24,997 nucleotides of DNA, from positions 1-24,997 of the forward strand of contig JBBRNH010000090.1 in the NCBI GenBank assembly GCA_038230415.1. Direction: 5' to 3'. Positions 7,060-14,541 of this stretch are shown here, piece by piece. The notes under the pieces were generated by a model. The model was not told the origin of the DNA. It was given only the letters and a program-made list of their open reading frames with translations, and did no database searches. A program made the translations under genes and the position numbers. The first letter of the stretch is position 1. Every line of letters starts with the position of its first letter. The stretch is from JBBRNH01 sp038230415 (lineage in GTDB: Bacteria > Bacteroidota > Bacteroidia > Cytophagales > Spirosomataceae).

Positions 7060-8991
7060 ATGAAGATACGGCTACTCCCTTTTTTAGTCTGCTTTTGTGG
7101 CCTGACCCCGCTGCTGGCGCAGAAATCGTACTACGGCACCGAGGAAAAATGGCCTGAGCAAGACACCGCCCGCAAGGTATATACCGTGAAGGGCGAACGG
7201 CACGGCATCGGCTATTTCAAAAAACACTACGCTGCCGGGGTGCAGTATCAGGCCGGGCCAACGCTTACCTTCGACACCTACCACACGCCCGACGTGATGT
7301 ATGCCTGGTGCCGCACCTGGGCCGAAAAATACCCCAACATTGTTGACCTCTACGAAGTCGCCAAAAGCTACGAAGGCCGCCCGATTCTGCAACTGACGCT
7401 GACCAACAAAAAAACCGGCAAACACACCGACAAGCCCGCAGCCTATTTTGAGGGCGGGCGGCACAGCGGAGAAGTCACCAGCAGCGAAGCCGTTCTCTGG
7501 CTCGCCAAATACCTCCTCGACAACTACGGCAAAGACCCCGCCATCACCAAACTCATTGATACCAAAACCATTTACCTCCGCCCCCAAAACAACCCCGACG
7601 GAGCCACGATGTATCTGTTTACGGCCCAGCGAAATCGGAGTTCGGTGAAACCCCGCGACGATGACCGCGATGGGCTGCTCGACGAAGACCCCGAAGAAGA
7701 CCTCGACGGCGACGGCGTGATTTACCAGATTCGCCGGAAAGCCAACAAAGACGAACGCGACAAAGCCGAATACACCCTCGACCTCCGCGACCCATCCGGG
7801 CGGCTCATGAAACGGGTGCAGGCCGGGCAGGGCGACTGGATTGTGCAGACCGAAGGCATTGACAATGATGGTGATGGCAAATACAATGAAGACGGAATCG
7901 GCGGGTTAGACAACCACCGCAACTACCCCGAAAACTGGCGGCCCGATCAGGGGGGCGATTTCACCGGGCGCGGCTACACCCAGGCCGGTGCGGGCGACTA
8001 CCCCCTGAGCGAACCCGAAACCCGCGCTACGGCCCTCTGGCTGCTGGGCCACCCCAATATTTCGGTCGTTAATTCGATGGATACCCGCGTACCGATGCAC
8101 CTCCGCCCGCCCTCAACATCATACAGTGCCGAAAGTATGTTTCCGGCAGATTTGGCGATTTATACCCACTTCGACAGCGTGGGCGTGGCCTTCACGGGCT
8201 ATCCCTCGGCGGGCGATGTGTATGACACCTACAACACCCGCAACAAAACCGACCGCATCACCGGCGACCCCGCCAAGCCCTCGCCCCTGTTTGGTCACGG
8301 CCCCGATTTCGGCTATTTCTACTACGGATCGGTTTGGTATGGCGACGAACTCTGGAACGGCGGGGCCATGAAAGACTACGACAAAGACGGGCAATATGAC
8401 GACTACGACGGCCTGATGTGGGACGACGAAGCCAACGGCAAAAAAGGATTCAAGCCCTGGACTCCGCTGACACATCCGCAGTTGGGCGCGGTGGAGATTG
8501 GCGGGTTTCACCCCAAATTCTTCGCCCAGAACGGCCCGGCCTGGCAGTTGGAAAGCTGGATTTCCAGGCAATCGCGGTTTAATCTGGCGATGGCCTTAGA
8601 GTTGCCCCAGGTTGAACTCGGCGAGGTGACGGTGAAACCCTTAGCACCCCTGACCGACAACACCTACGAGATTACGGCCTCGTGGCGCAACACGGGCAAA
8701 CTGCCGGTGGCCCTGGAGCAGGCCAAACGGGTAAAAATTGTGCAGGAAGACCGCCTGACGCTCGATATTGACAAAGCACTGTTGAAAGGCTTTACCGACG
8801 CTAAAGTCACCATAATACAGCCCACTACGGTTGACAAAACGATTTACGCCGGTTATACCCAGGCAGGCGAAACGAAACGGGCCACGTTTCGGGTGAAGCT
8901 AAACCAGACCGAACCCGTAAAAGCCAAAATCAAGCTGCTCTCGACGCGGGGCGGCTACCGGGAGAAAGACATTCTAATCGGCGGTAAATAA
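7060..8991 (+). CDS. Exported M14-type zinc carboxypeptidase-like protein with Asp-rich calcium-binding-like loops
   Basis: A 643-residue protein with a signal peptide (residues 1-20, ending LLAQ) and a peptidase M14 domain. The zinc motif HxxE is GRHSGE (His135, Glu138). The substrate-binding Asn-Arg is in GLDNHRNYPENW and the general-base Glu lies in GAVEIGGF (Glu479). The third zinc-ligand region reads VNSMDTRVPMHLRPP, where a plain 'NxHT' is not visible; Asp341 or His347 may replace it. Three Asp-rich loops of DxDxDG type (about residues 206-226, 268-280 and 444-456) suggest structural calcium. The C-terminal part (about 500-640) looks like beta domains without a T9SS tail. Probably a periplasmic or secreted peptidase that feeds the dipeptidase upstream; this link is inferred from position. 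Confidence 0.85.
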   Translation: MKIRLLPFLVCFCGLTPLLAQKSYYGTEEKWPEQDTARKVYTVKGERHGIGYFKKHYAAGVQYQAGPTLTFDTYHTPDVMYAWCRTWAEKYPNIVDLYEVAKSYEGRPILQLTLTNKKTGKHTDKPAAYFEGGRHSGEVTSSEAVLWLAKYLLDNYGKDPAITKLIDTKTIYLRPQNNPDGATMYLFTAQRNRSSVKPRDDDRDGLLDEDPEEDLDGDGVIYQIRRKANKDERDKAEYTLDLRDPSGRLMKRVQAGQGDWIVQTEGIDNDGDGKYNEDGIGGLDNHRNYPENWRPDQGGDFTGRGYTQAGAGDYPLSEPETRATALWLLGHPNISVVNSMDTRVPMHLRPPSTSYSAESMFPADLAIYTHFDSVGVAFTGYPSAGDVYDTYNTRNKTDRITGDPAKPSPLFGHGPDFGYFYYGSVWYGDELWNGGAMKDYDKDGQYDDYDGLMWDDEANGKKGFKPWTPLTHPQLGAVEIGGFHPKFFAQNGPAWQLESWISRQSRFNLAMALELPQVELGEVTVKPLAPLTDNTYEITASWRNTGKLPVALEQAKRVKIVQEDRLTLDIDKALLKGFTDAKVTIIQPTTVDKTIYAGYTQAGETKRATFRVKLNQTEPVKAKIKLLSTRGGYREKDILIGGK

Positions 8992-9036
8992 ATCGCGTCC
9001 TGATGCAATGAAAGCACTGGATAGGGGCATTTTTGG

Positions 9037-9067
9037 TTGGCATTCTCAGGAAAATCCGGTACCTTAA
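9037..9067 (+). promoter_or_regulatory. Probable promoter of the SWIM-MoxR-VWA locus
   Basis: A TTG (9037-9039) is followed after 20 nt by TACCTTAA (9060-9067), close to the Bacteroidota -33/-7 arrangement (TTG, about 20 nt, TAnnTTTG; two mismatches in the last three bases). It would place the transcript start near 9074, giving a short leader of about 28 nt before the GTG at 9102. The spacing supports it; no experiment is known to me. Confidence 0.45.
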
Positions 9068-9101
9068 CACAACCAAACTGCCCCCATAAACCCGCCTGCC
9101 T

Positions 9102-10505
9102 GTGCCTGTTGACTCGCCCGGTTATGCCTTCACCACTGATCAGATTACGGCCCTCGCGCCCGATGCCGCATCGTTGAAGGCCGGGAAAGACCTGACAAGC
9201 CCGCAGAAGTGGCCCACGCTTGCCGCCAACAGCCGGGCCTTGTGGGGGGAGGTGCAGGGCAGCGGCAAAGACCCGTATCGCACACAGGTTGACGCGCTAA
9301 ATCTGGCGTTTAAATGCAGTTGCCCCAGCCGGAAATTCCCCTGCAAACACGGCATCGGTCTCCTGCTAATCTTTGCCAACGATGCCACTCCGTTTGTTTT
9401 TGACGCGCCCGAACCGGCCTGGGTCAGCGAGTGGATGGACAAACGAGCGGCCACCAAAAAAGAACCCGACGCGGCAGAAACCGCTAAGAAACCCAAGTCG
9501 TCCGAGCCGCAAACTGGTTCGCTAACCGACTCAAAACCAGACCCCAAAACCGCCCGCAGCCTGACGAATCGGTTAAATACCATCGGCGCGGGCGTGGCCG
9601 ACCTCAACCGGATTATCGAAGACCTGATTAGAACGGGACAGCTGTCGCTGACCGGGAAAAACGCGGGGTATTGGCAAACCATCGCGGCCCGGCTCGTTGA
9701 TGCCAAAGCCCCCGGCCTGGCCGCCCGCGTGAAGCAGTTGGGCAGCCTACCCATCTACGACGGTGGCACCGGCTGGCACGGCGAAGCCCTCCGGCAACTG
9801 GCGCAACTATATCTGCTGACGCAGGCCTTCGGGCGATTGGCTGACTTAACGCCTGATTGTCAGGAAGATGTGAAAGCGTTGGTGGGTATGACCATCGCCC
9901 AGAAGGACCTCCTCGCCCACCCTACCGCCGATACGCTGACCGATACATTTGTGGCCTTAGCCCGCCAAACCGCCACCGAAGACGACCTGCTCGTTCAGCG
10001 CACATATTTGTACGGAACGCAATCGAGACGGTACGCGCTGATTCTGAATTTTGCCCACCGAACCGCCCCCGTCCTGCCCCCGGTTCCGATGCCCGGCACG
10101 GCGGTATCGGCGCGGCTGGTATTTTACCCCGGCACGGCTCCCTACCGCGCTATTTTGCCGGACGGATTCAGCGACGCACAACCCGCCACCGGCCTACTGC
10201 CCGACGCACTGCCTAACTGGACAGCCGCCCAGCAAGCCCTGACCGACGCACTGGCCCAATCGCCGTTTGCCGCACAAATTCCGCAAACGGTTCATGCACT
10301 CCGGCCCGTTCTGGTTGGCGAGATGATTTATCTTATTGACAATCAAGGGTTTCACTGGCCGGTTGAAGCCAACTGGCCCCGCTCGGCGTATTGGCATCTG
10401 CTGGCCCTGACCGGCGGAGAACCCGTTTCGATGACTATTTTGCGCCTTGACACCACCGTCTCACCCCTCGGCGTGTGGCTTGCGTCGGGTTATCAACCAT
10501 TATGA
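9102..10505 (+). CDS. SWIM zinc-finger protein, first gene of the MoxR-VWA locus
   Basis: A 467-residue cytosolic protein. The SWIM finger is FKCSCPSRKFPCKHGIGLLL with ligands Cys72, Cys74, Cys81 and His83 (CxCx6CxH). SWIM fingers bind DNA or proteins. A basic/acidic Lys-Pro linker (about 113-150) follows, then a helical C-terminal region of no known fold. The start is a GTG at 9102; no better ATG precedes the conserved 'PGYAFTTDQITALAPD' region, and a promoter-like element fits this start. The stop overlaps the next ATG by 4 bp (ATGA at 10502-10505), a sign of translational coupling. E. coli YehQ is a SWIM protein in a locus with a similar component set, supporting a role in the same system. 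Its biochemical role is unknown. Confidence 0.85.
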   Translation: MPVDSPGYAFTTDQITALAPDAASLKAGKDLTSPQKWPTLAANSRALWGEVQGSGKDPYRTQVDALNLAFKCSCPSRKFPCKHGIGLLLIFANDATPFVFDAPEPAWVSEWMDKRAATKKEPDAAETAKKPKSSEPQTGSLTDSKPDPKTARSLTNRLNTIGAGVADLNRIIEDLIRTGQLSLTGKNAGYWQTIAARLVDAKAPGLAARVKQLGSLPIYDGGTGWHGEALRQLAQLYLLTQAFGRLADLTPDCQEDVKALVGMTIAQKDLLAHPTADTLTDTFVALARQTATEDDLLVQRTYLYGTQSRRYALILNFAHRTAPVLPPVPMPGTAVSARLVFYPGTAPYRAILPDGFSDAQPATGLLPDALPNWTAAQQALTDALAQSPFAAQIPQTVHALRPVLVGEMIYLIDNQGFHWPVEANWPRSAYWHLLALTGGEPVSMTILRLDTTVSPLGVWLASGYQPL

Positions 10506-12118
10506 ACAGCACCCAAAACGCGCCTTTTTGGTGGAACGAACTCGTGAACGCGGCCCTGCTTGGTACCGACCGCCGGGCCGTGCCACTCGCCGAACTGCCC
10601 GACGACATTCGGCAACCGCTGGCGAATCAGTCCGGCGTTTCGCCCGAAAAAACGCTGTTGCGGGCCGCTGCGTTATCGGTGAATTATGGCCGCGCCGGGG
10701 CCGAACCATCTGCGTTGCCGCTGCCCGCGTTGCCGCCCTGCCCACCCGAAACCCGGCACTACGCACCCGAAACGGCAGTGAAGCTATTGCGCGAGTTGCT
10801 GGACGAACAAATTCACGGTACGCAGTTGCTGGTGTTGCTGCTCGAAAAACTACGAGAACAAAACGTCATCGTGCCACCCGACTGGCTGATTCCGCTGCTC
10901 GAAAAGGCAGAAACGGCCAAAATGACGGAGGTGATAGAACCCATTGCCGACCTCATCGGGGAGCGGGGCCGGTGGTTAGCCGCGCAAAACCCCGCCTGGG
11001 CCATTGTACTCCCCGCCGATTTGGACGCGCTCTGGCAACATGGCACGAAAGACGAGCGCAATATGGTGATCAGTTACCTCCGCCAAACCGACCCCGCCCG
11101 CGCTGTGCAACTTCTGGAATCGGTTTGGGAGCAGGAATCTGTCCAGCAGCAACGGTCGTGGATGTACGAATTCATGAATGGGCTGGGGCCAGCCGACGAG
11201 CCGTTTCTGACCCGAATCTGGCAAAACCTGCACGATCTCAACACCCGAAAAACCACGCAACAGGCTATTTTTCAGGATGCTGCCTGCTATCTGTTGCGTT
11301 TGCCGGGTTCCGCCCTGCACCAGACGATTCGGGAGAGACTGCGCCGGTACGTGACCACCCGCAAAAGTTTGCTGGGGCGGCTGACAGGGCAGGAAGCCGT
11401 TACGATGACGCTCCCGAATCAGGACGACGACTTTTTTAACCCCGCTACTATGACCCAATATGGCCTCGAAACCAACGCCGACCTGACCGGCGCGGGCCGA
11501 ATCAGGCACTGGTTTTTTCAGTGTCTGGCGGCCATGCCCCCGGCCACGTGGCAGGAACTTTGGCAGGTTGACGAAGAAAATTTGGTTGATTTCTGTTTCC
11601 GGCAATCGTTTGGTAAAGAAGACCCGAAGGCCACCACCGACGCGCTCGAACTTGTTGCCATGCTGCGCCATAAATCAACGACGCTGGCCCGCAGCCTGCT
11701 GAGAACGAAGCATACCTTTGATTTTCGGAGCGAGTTAGTCCGGCAATTGCCGCCCGCCGAACAGGAACACTACATCGAAGCCAACGCGCTGGATTTCAGC
11801 GAATATCCCGCCAACTACTCGTTTCTGACCGATACAAATCGCCCGCGCTGGTCGGTGTCGTTTAGCCAATACGTGGTGGTTCTGTTTGCCAAAAGGCTCC
11901 TCGGCAGTTACCAGTTCAGCGCGGCAGCAAAGGCGTTTCTGGCCGATGCCGCCACCGGGCTGCACCGCGACGGATTGCTCGTTCTGGATACAGATCATTA
12001 TACCAATCTCACTGATTATCAACAAGACAGCATCCGTAAACACCTCCGCCAGCCAATGGAACGGTGGTTGACTTTGCGGGATAAAATTCAGGTAATACCA
12101 CCCCCATCCCCCTCCTGA
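10502..12118 (+). CDS. DUF5691-type helical protein of the MoxR-VWA locus
   Basis: A 538-residue cytosolic protein starting MNSTQNAPFWWNELVNAALLGTDRR, the N-terminal 'W-x-L-V-x-A-LLGT-x-R' pattern I associate with DUF5691. The body is a long series of amphipathic helices reminiscent of HEAT-like repeats (for example DALWQHGTKDERNMVISYLR, residues about 177-196) and probably serves as a scaffold; no catalytic motif is visible. I chose the ATG at 10502 because it overlaps the preceding stop as ATGA. The C-terminal tail 'IPPPSPS' and the TGA stop are encoded inside a REP-like palindrome (12098-12132), so the natural C-terminus may have been replaced by repeat insertion. The MoxR gene starts 25 bp later. 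The family assignment is from memory of its position and N-terminus. Confidence 0.7.
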   Translation: MNSTQNAPFWWNELVNAALLGTDRRAVPLAELPDDIRQPLANQSGVSPEKTLLRAAALSVNYGRAGAEPSALPLPALPPCPPETRHYAPETAVKLLRELLDEQIHGTQLLVLLLEKLREQNVIVPPDWLIPLLEKAETAKMTEVIEPIADLIGERGRWLAAQNPAWAIVLPADLDALWQHGTKDERNMVISYLRQTDPARAVQLLESVWEQESVQQQRSWMYEFMNGLGPADEPFLTRIWQNLHDLNTRKTTQQAIFQDAACYLLRLPGSALHQTIRERLRRYVTTRKSLLGRLTGQEAVTMTLPNQDDDFFNPATMTQYGLETNADLTGAGRIRHWFFQCLAAMPPATWQELWQVDEENLVDFCFRQSFGKEDPKATTDALELVAMLRHKSTTLARSLLRTKHTFDFRSELVRQLPPAEQEHYIEANALDFSEYPANYSFLTDTNRPRWSVSFSQYVVVLFAKRLLGSYQFSAAAKAFLADAATGLHRDGLLVLDTDHYTNLTDYQQDSIRKHLRQPMERWLTLRDKIQVIPPPSPS

Positions 12119-12132
12119 AACAGGAGGGGGCT
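12098..12132. repeat. REP-like C/G-rich palindrome, copy 1 (35 bp)
   Basis: A 35-bp unit starting CCACCCCCATCC whose second part forms a hairpin: CCCCCTCCTG (12108-12117), AAA loop, CAGGAGGGGG (12121-12130). The same unit, differing at three positions, occurs twice more at 15727-15761 and inverted at 15794-15828. It contains the DUF5691 stop codon (12116-12118). Confidence 0.85.
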
Positions 12133-12143
12133 AAACCAAAGCC

Positions 12144-13229
12144 ATGACCAATAACCTCCTCCGCCAGCACGCTGAAATCCAGTTTGCCGACGAACTCGCC
12201 GAACTCGCCCGGCACGACACTCTCAAACGGCCACCCAACTGGCTGCTCTCGCCAAACGCAGTGGTGACGTACCTCATTGGCGGCACGCTCAAAAACGGGT
12301 TTGTCGTCTCGCCCAAATACATCGGGAGCCGCCGGTTGATGGAAATTGCCGTTGCCACCCTCACCACCGACCGCGCCCTGCTGCTCTACGGCCTGCCTGG
12401 AACGGCCAAATCGTGGGTGGCCGAACACCTCGCGGCTGCCATTTCGGGCAATTCAACGCTGCTGATTCAGGGAACGGCGGGGACGGGCGAAGAAGCCATC
12501 CGCTACGGCTGGAACTACGCCCGGCTCTTAGCCGAAGGGCCGTCGGAACGCGCCCTCGTGACAACGCCCATGCTGACGGCCATGCGCGACGGAAAAATTG
12601 CCCGGATTGAAGAACTGACCCGGATTTCTGCCGATGTGCAGGATACGCTGATTACGATTTTGTCGGAAAAAATCATGCCCATCCCGGAACTGTCAATGGA
12701 AATTCAGGCCATCAAAGGCTTCAACGTGATTGCCACCGCCAACAACCGCGACAAGGGCGTGAACGAACTGTCGGGCGCGTTGAAACGGCGGTTCAACACC
12801 GTGATTTTGCCCGTGCCGACCTCGCTCGACGAAGAAGTTGACATCGTGCAACGGCGCGTAGCCAGCCTGAGCCGCGCCCTGGAACTGCCCGCCCAAACAC
12901 CCGCGCTGGCCGAACTGAAACGGGTGGTGACCATCTTCCGCGAATTGCGGGCGGGCGTAACGGCTGATGGCAAAACCAAACTCAAATCGCCGAGCGGTTC
13001 GATGAGTACCGCCGAGGCTATCTCGGTCGTAAACAGCGGGTTAGCCCTGGCCGGTCACTTCGGCGACGGGCAGTTGAAGGCATACGACATGGCGGCTGGC
13101 TTGGTCGGGGCCATCGTGAAAGACCCGGTTCAGGATAAAGTGGTCTGGAACGAATACCTCGAAACGGTGCTGAAAACCCGCGAAAACTGGCGCGACATTT
13201 ACCGGGCCTGCAAAGACATCAGTTTGTAG
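12144..13229 (+). CDS. MoxR-type AAA+ ATPase
   Basis: A 361-residue cytosolic ATPase predicted to act as a chaperone that remodels or loads a partner, typically together with a VWA protein. Walker A is GLPGTAKS (83-90), the Walker B position reads KIARIEEL (about 151-158, with Glu156/Glu157 where D-E is usual), sensor 1 is IATANN (Asn200/Asn201), and the arginine-finger region is GALKRRFN (about 211-218). The insert between Walker A and B, and the ordering 'GFNVIATANNRDKGVNELSGALKRRF', are MoxR-like. The first D of the Walker B pair appears as Glu or is shifted, a mild departure. E. coli YehL is the comparable AAA+ protein of the molR/yeh region. A VWA protein that could be its partner is encoded at 18908-20086. 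Confidence 0.9.
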   Translation: MTNNLLRQHAEIQFADELAELARHDTLKRPPNWLLSPNAVVTYLIGGTLKNGFVVSPKYIGSRRLMEIAVATLTTDRALLLYGLPGTAKSWVAEHLAAAISGNSTLLIQGTAGTGEEAIRYGWNYARLLAEGPSERALVTTPMLTAMRDGKIARIEELTRISADVQDTLITILSEKIMPIPELSMEIQAIKGFNVIATANNRDKGVNELSGALKRRFNTVILPVPTSLDEEVDIVQRRVASLSRALELPAQTPALAELKRVVTIFRELRAGVTADGKTKLKSPSGSMSTAEAISVVNSGLALAGHFGDGQLKAYDMAAGLVGAIVKDPVQDKVVWNEYLETVLKTRENWRDIYRACKDISL

Positions 13230-13239
13230 TTTGTGGTTC

Positions 13240-13375
13240 GTTCCCGATAGCATTCTGCTGTCGGATTTACGCGCAGTTGTTCCCGACAGCATTCTGCTGT
13301 CGGATTCAAGCCCTCCTGATGACGAATCACTCAAAAAACGTACCCTCGTTCAGACAGCAGAATGCTGTCTGGAAC
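13240..13375. repeat. Cluster of three REP-like palindromes between the MoxR and DUF5682 genes
   Basis: Two 28-bp direct copies starting GTTCCCGA (13240-13267 and 13279-13306; one mismatch) and a third, inverted, copy at 13351-13375. Each contains an AGCATTCTGCT core flanked by complementary arms; copy 3 is a perfect 9-bp stem with loop GAA (13351-13359/13363-13371). An open reading frame runs through all three, but its residues are repeat-encoded, so the real start of DUF5682 is placed after them at 13390. Confidence 0.85.
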
Positions 13376-13389
13376 AACCAACTGATACG

Positions 13390-14535
13390 ATGAATCTGAC
13401 CGTTTTCGGCATCCGGCATCACGGCGTTGGCTCGGCGCAGTATGTGCGCGACGGGTTAGCCGCGCTCTGCCCCGACCTGGTGCTGGTCGAAGGCCCGCCC
13501 GAACTCGATGCCGTGCTGCACCACGTGGGCGACGCGGGCCTGAAACCGCCCGTTGCGATTCTGGCCTATAACCCCGACAAGCCGCAACAGGCTGTGTATT
13601 ACCCCTTTGCCGAATTTTCTCCCGAATGGCAGGCGATGCAGTACGCCCGGCAAAACGACGTGAAAGTCAGGATGATTGATTTGCCGTTGAGCCACACGTT
13701 TGGCCTGGCAAAAGATATGCCGGAGTCTATGAACACTCCGGTGCCGGTATCCTCACCGGCACCTGCCGAGCCATTGCCGGGGTCTGTGAAGACACAGACC
13801 CCGGAGCCGGAGCCAGAACCTGAACCGGCCACGTACTCGCCCCAACCCCGCGACCCGCTTGGCGAATTGGCGCGGGCGGCTGGCTATGCCGACAGCGAAC
13901 TGTGGTGGGAGCAACACATCGAGCAACGCTACCAGCCCGGCCACGCCGACGATCATTTTGCCGCCGTACTCGATGCCTTTGCCGCCCTCCGCGAAACGCC
14001 CCGAACCGCGCCCGATACTGACCGAGACACCGAAAACGACCGGCGCGAAGCGTTTATGCGGCAGGAAATCAGGCAGGCCCACAGCGACCGATTTCAGAAC
14101 GTGGTGGTGGTCTGCGGAGCCTGGCACGCGCCCGCGTTGGGTGCCTGGCCGGATACCAAAAAAGCCGATAGCGAACGCCTGAAAGGCTTGCCGAGAACGC
14201 CCGTCCGCGTCACCTGGATTCCCTGGACGTACAGCCGGTTGGGTTGGTTCAGCGGCTACGGCGCGGGCATCACGTCGCCGGGTTGGTATGACCACTGCTG
14301 GCATCACGCCAACGATGCCAACGGCCACATTCGCTGGCTGACGCACGTGGCGCGGCTGTTTCGCAAGAATAAAATGGACACCTCAACGGCCCACATCATC
14401 GAAGGCTACCGACTCGCCGAGGCCTTAGCCAGTATGCGCGGCCTGCCCCAACCCGGCTTAGCCGAACTCAACGAAGCCACCCAAACGGTGCTGTGTTTTG
14501 GCGATGCGGTGCTGCTGACATTGGTGAACGACTAA
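13390..14535 (+). CDS. DUF5682 protein, N-terminal half (interrupted by in-frame TAA)
   Basis: 381 residues. The N-terminus MNLTVFGIRHHGVGSAQYVRD (His-His-Gly motif at residues 10-12), then DLVLVEGPPELDAV and VRMIDLPLSHTF, plus the later VVVVCGAWHAPALG, give His and Glu positions that recall the TraB/PrgY/TIKI-EreA hydrolase superfamily. This kinship is a suggestion. A Pro/Glu-rich linker (about 117-155, including PEPEPEPEP) is encoded by stacked palindromes and looks like a repeat insertion. The frame stops at TAA 14533-14535, and the same frame continues immediately downstream for another 394 codons that resemble the rest of the family. I take the two as halves of one gene of about 778 codons. 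E. coli YehM is, as I recall, a comparable protein of about 760 residues. The ATG at 13390 is preferred over the upstream repeat-encoded lead. Confidence 0.75.
   Translation: MNLTVFGIRHHGVGSAQYVRDGLAALCPDLVLVEGPPELDAVLHHVGDAGLKPPVAILAYNPDKPQQAVYYPFAEFSPEWQAMQYARQNDVKVRMIDLPLSHTFGLAKDMPESMNTPVPVSSPAPAEPLPGSVKTQTPEPEPEPEPATYSPQPRDPLGELARAAGYADSELWWEQHIEQRYQPGHADDHFAAVLDAFAALRETPRTAPDTDRDTENDRREAFMRQEIRQAHSDRFQNVVVVCGAWHAPALGAWPDTKKADSERLKGLPRTPVRVTWIPWTYSRLGWFSGYGAGITSPGWYDHCWHHANDANGHIRWLTHVARLFRKNKMDTSTAHIIEGYRLAEALASMRGLPQPGLAELNEATQTVLCFGDAVLLTLVND
13720..13803. repeat. Stack of three palindromes inside the DUF5682 coding sequence
   Basis: Hairpin A pairs CCGGAGT with ACTCCGG (13720-13726/13735-13741). 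Hairpin B pairs GTGCCGGT with ACCGGCAC (13741-13748/13755-13762). Hairpin C pairs CCGGGGTCTGTG with CACAGACCCCGG (13777-13788/13793-13804, loop AAGA). They are read in frame as a Pro-rich linker of the protein and resemble REP-type units that have inserted without breaking the frame. Confidence 0.75.
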
Positions 14536-14541
14536 CTGATT

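Noticed and set aside
10447..11439. Long plus-strand frame of 330 codons
   Set aside because: It overlaps the SWIM and DUF5691 genes in another frame and is a shadow of high-GC coding sequence: Arg-rich, with no domain.
13240..13375. CRISPR-like direct repeats
   Set aside because: Only two direct copies and one inverted copy, each self-palindromic, with no regular spacers and no cas genes; REP-like instead.
13231..13389. N-terminal extension of the DUF5682 frame
   Set aside because: Its residues are encoded by REP-like palindromes (repeated 'VPDSILLSD'); the FGIRHHG start at 13390 is the conserved one.
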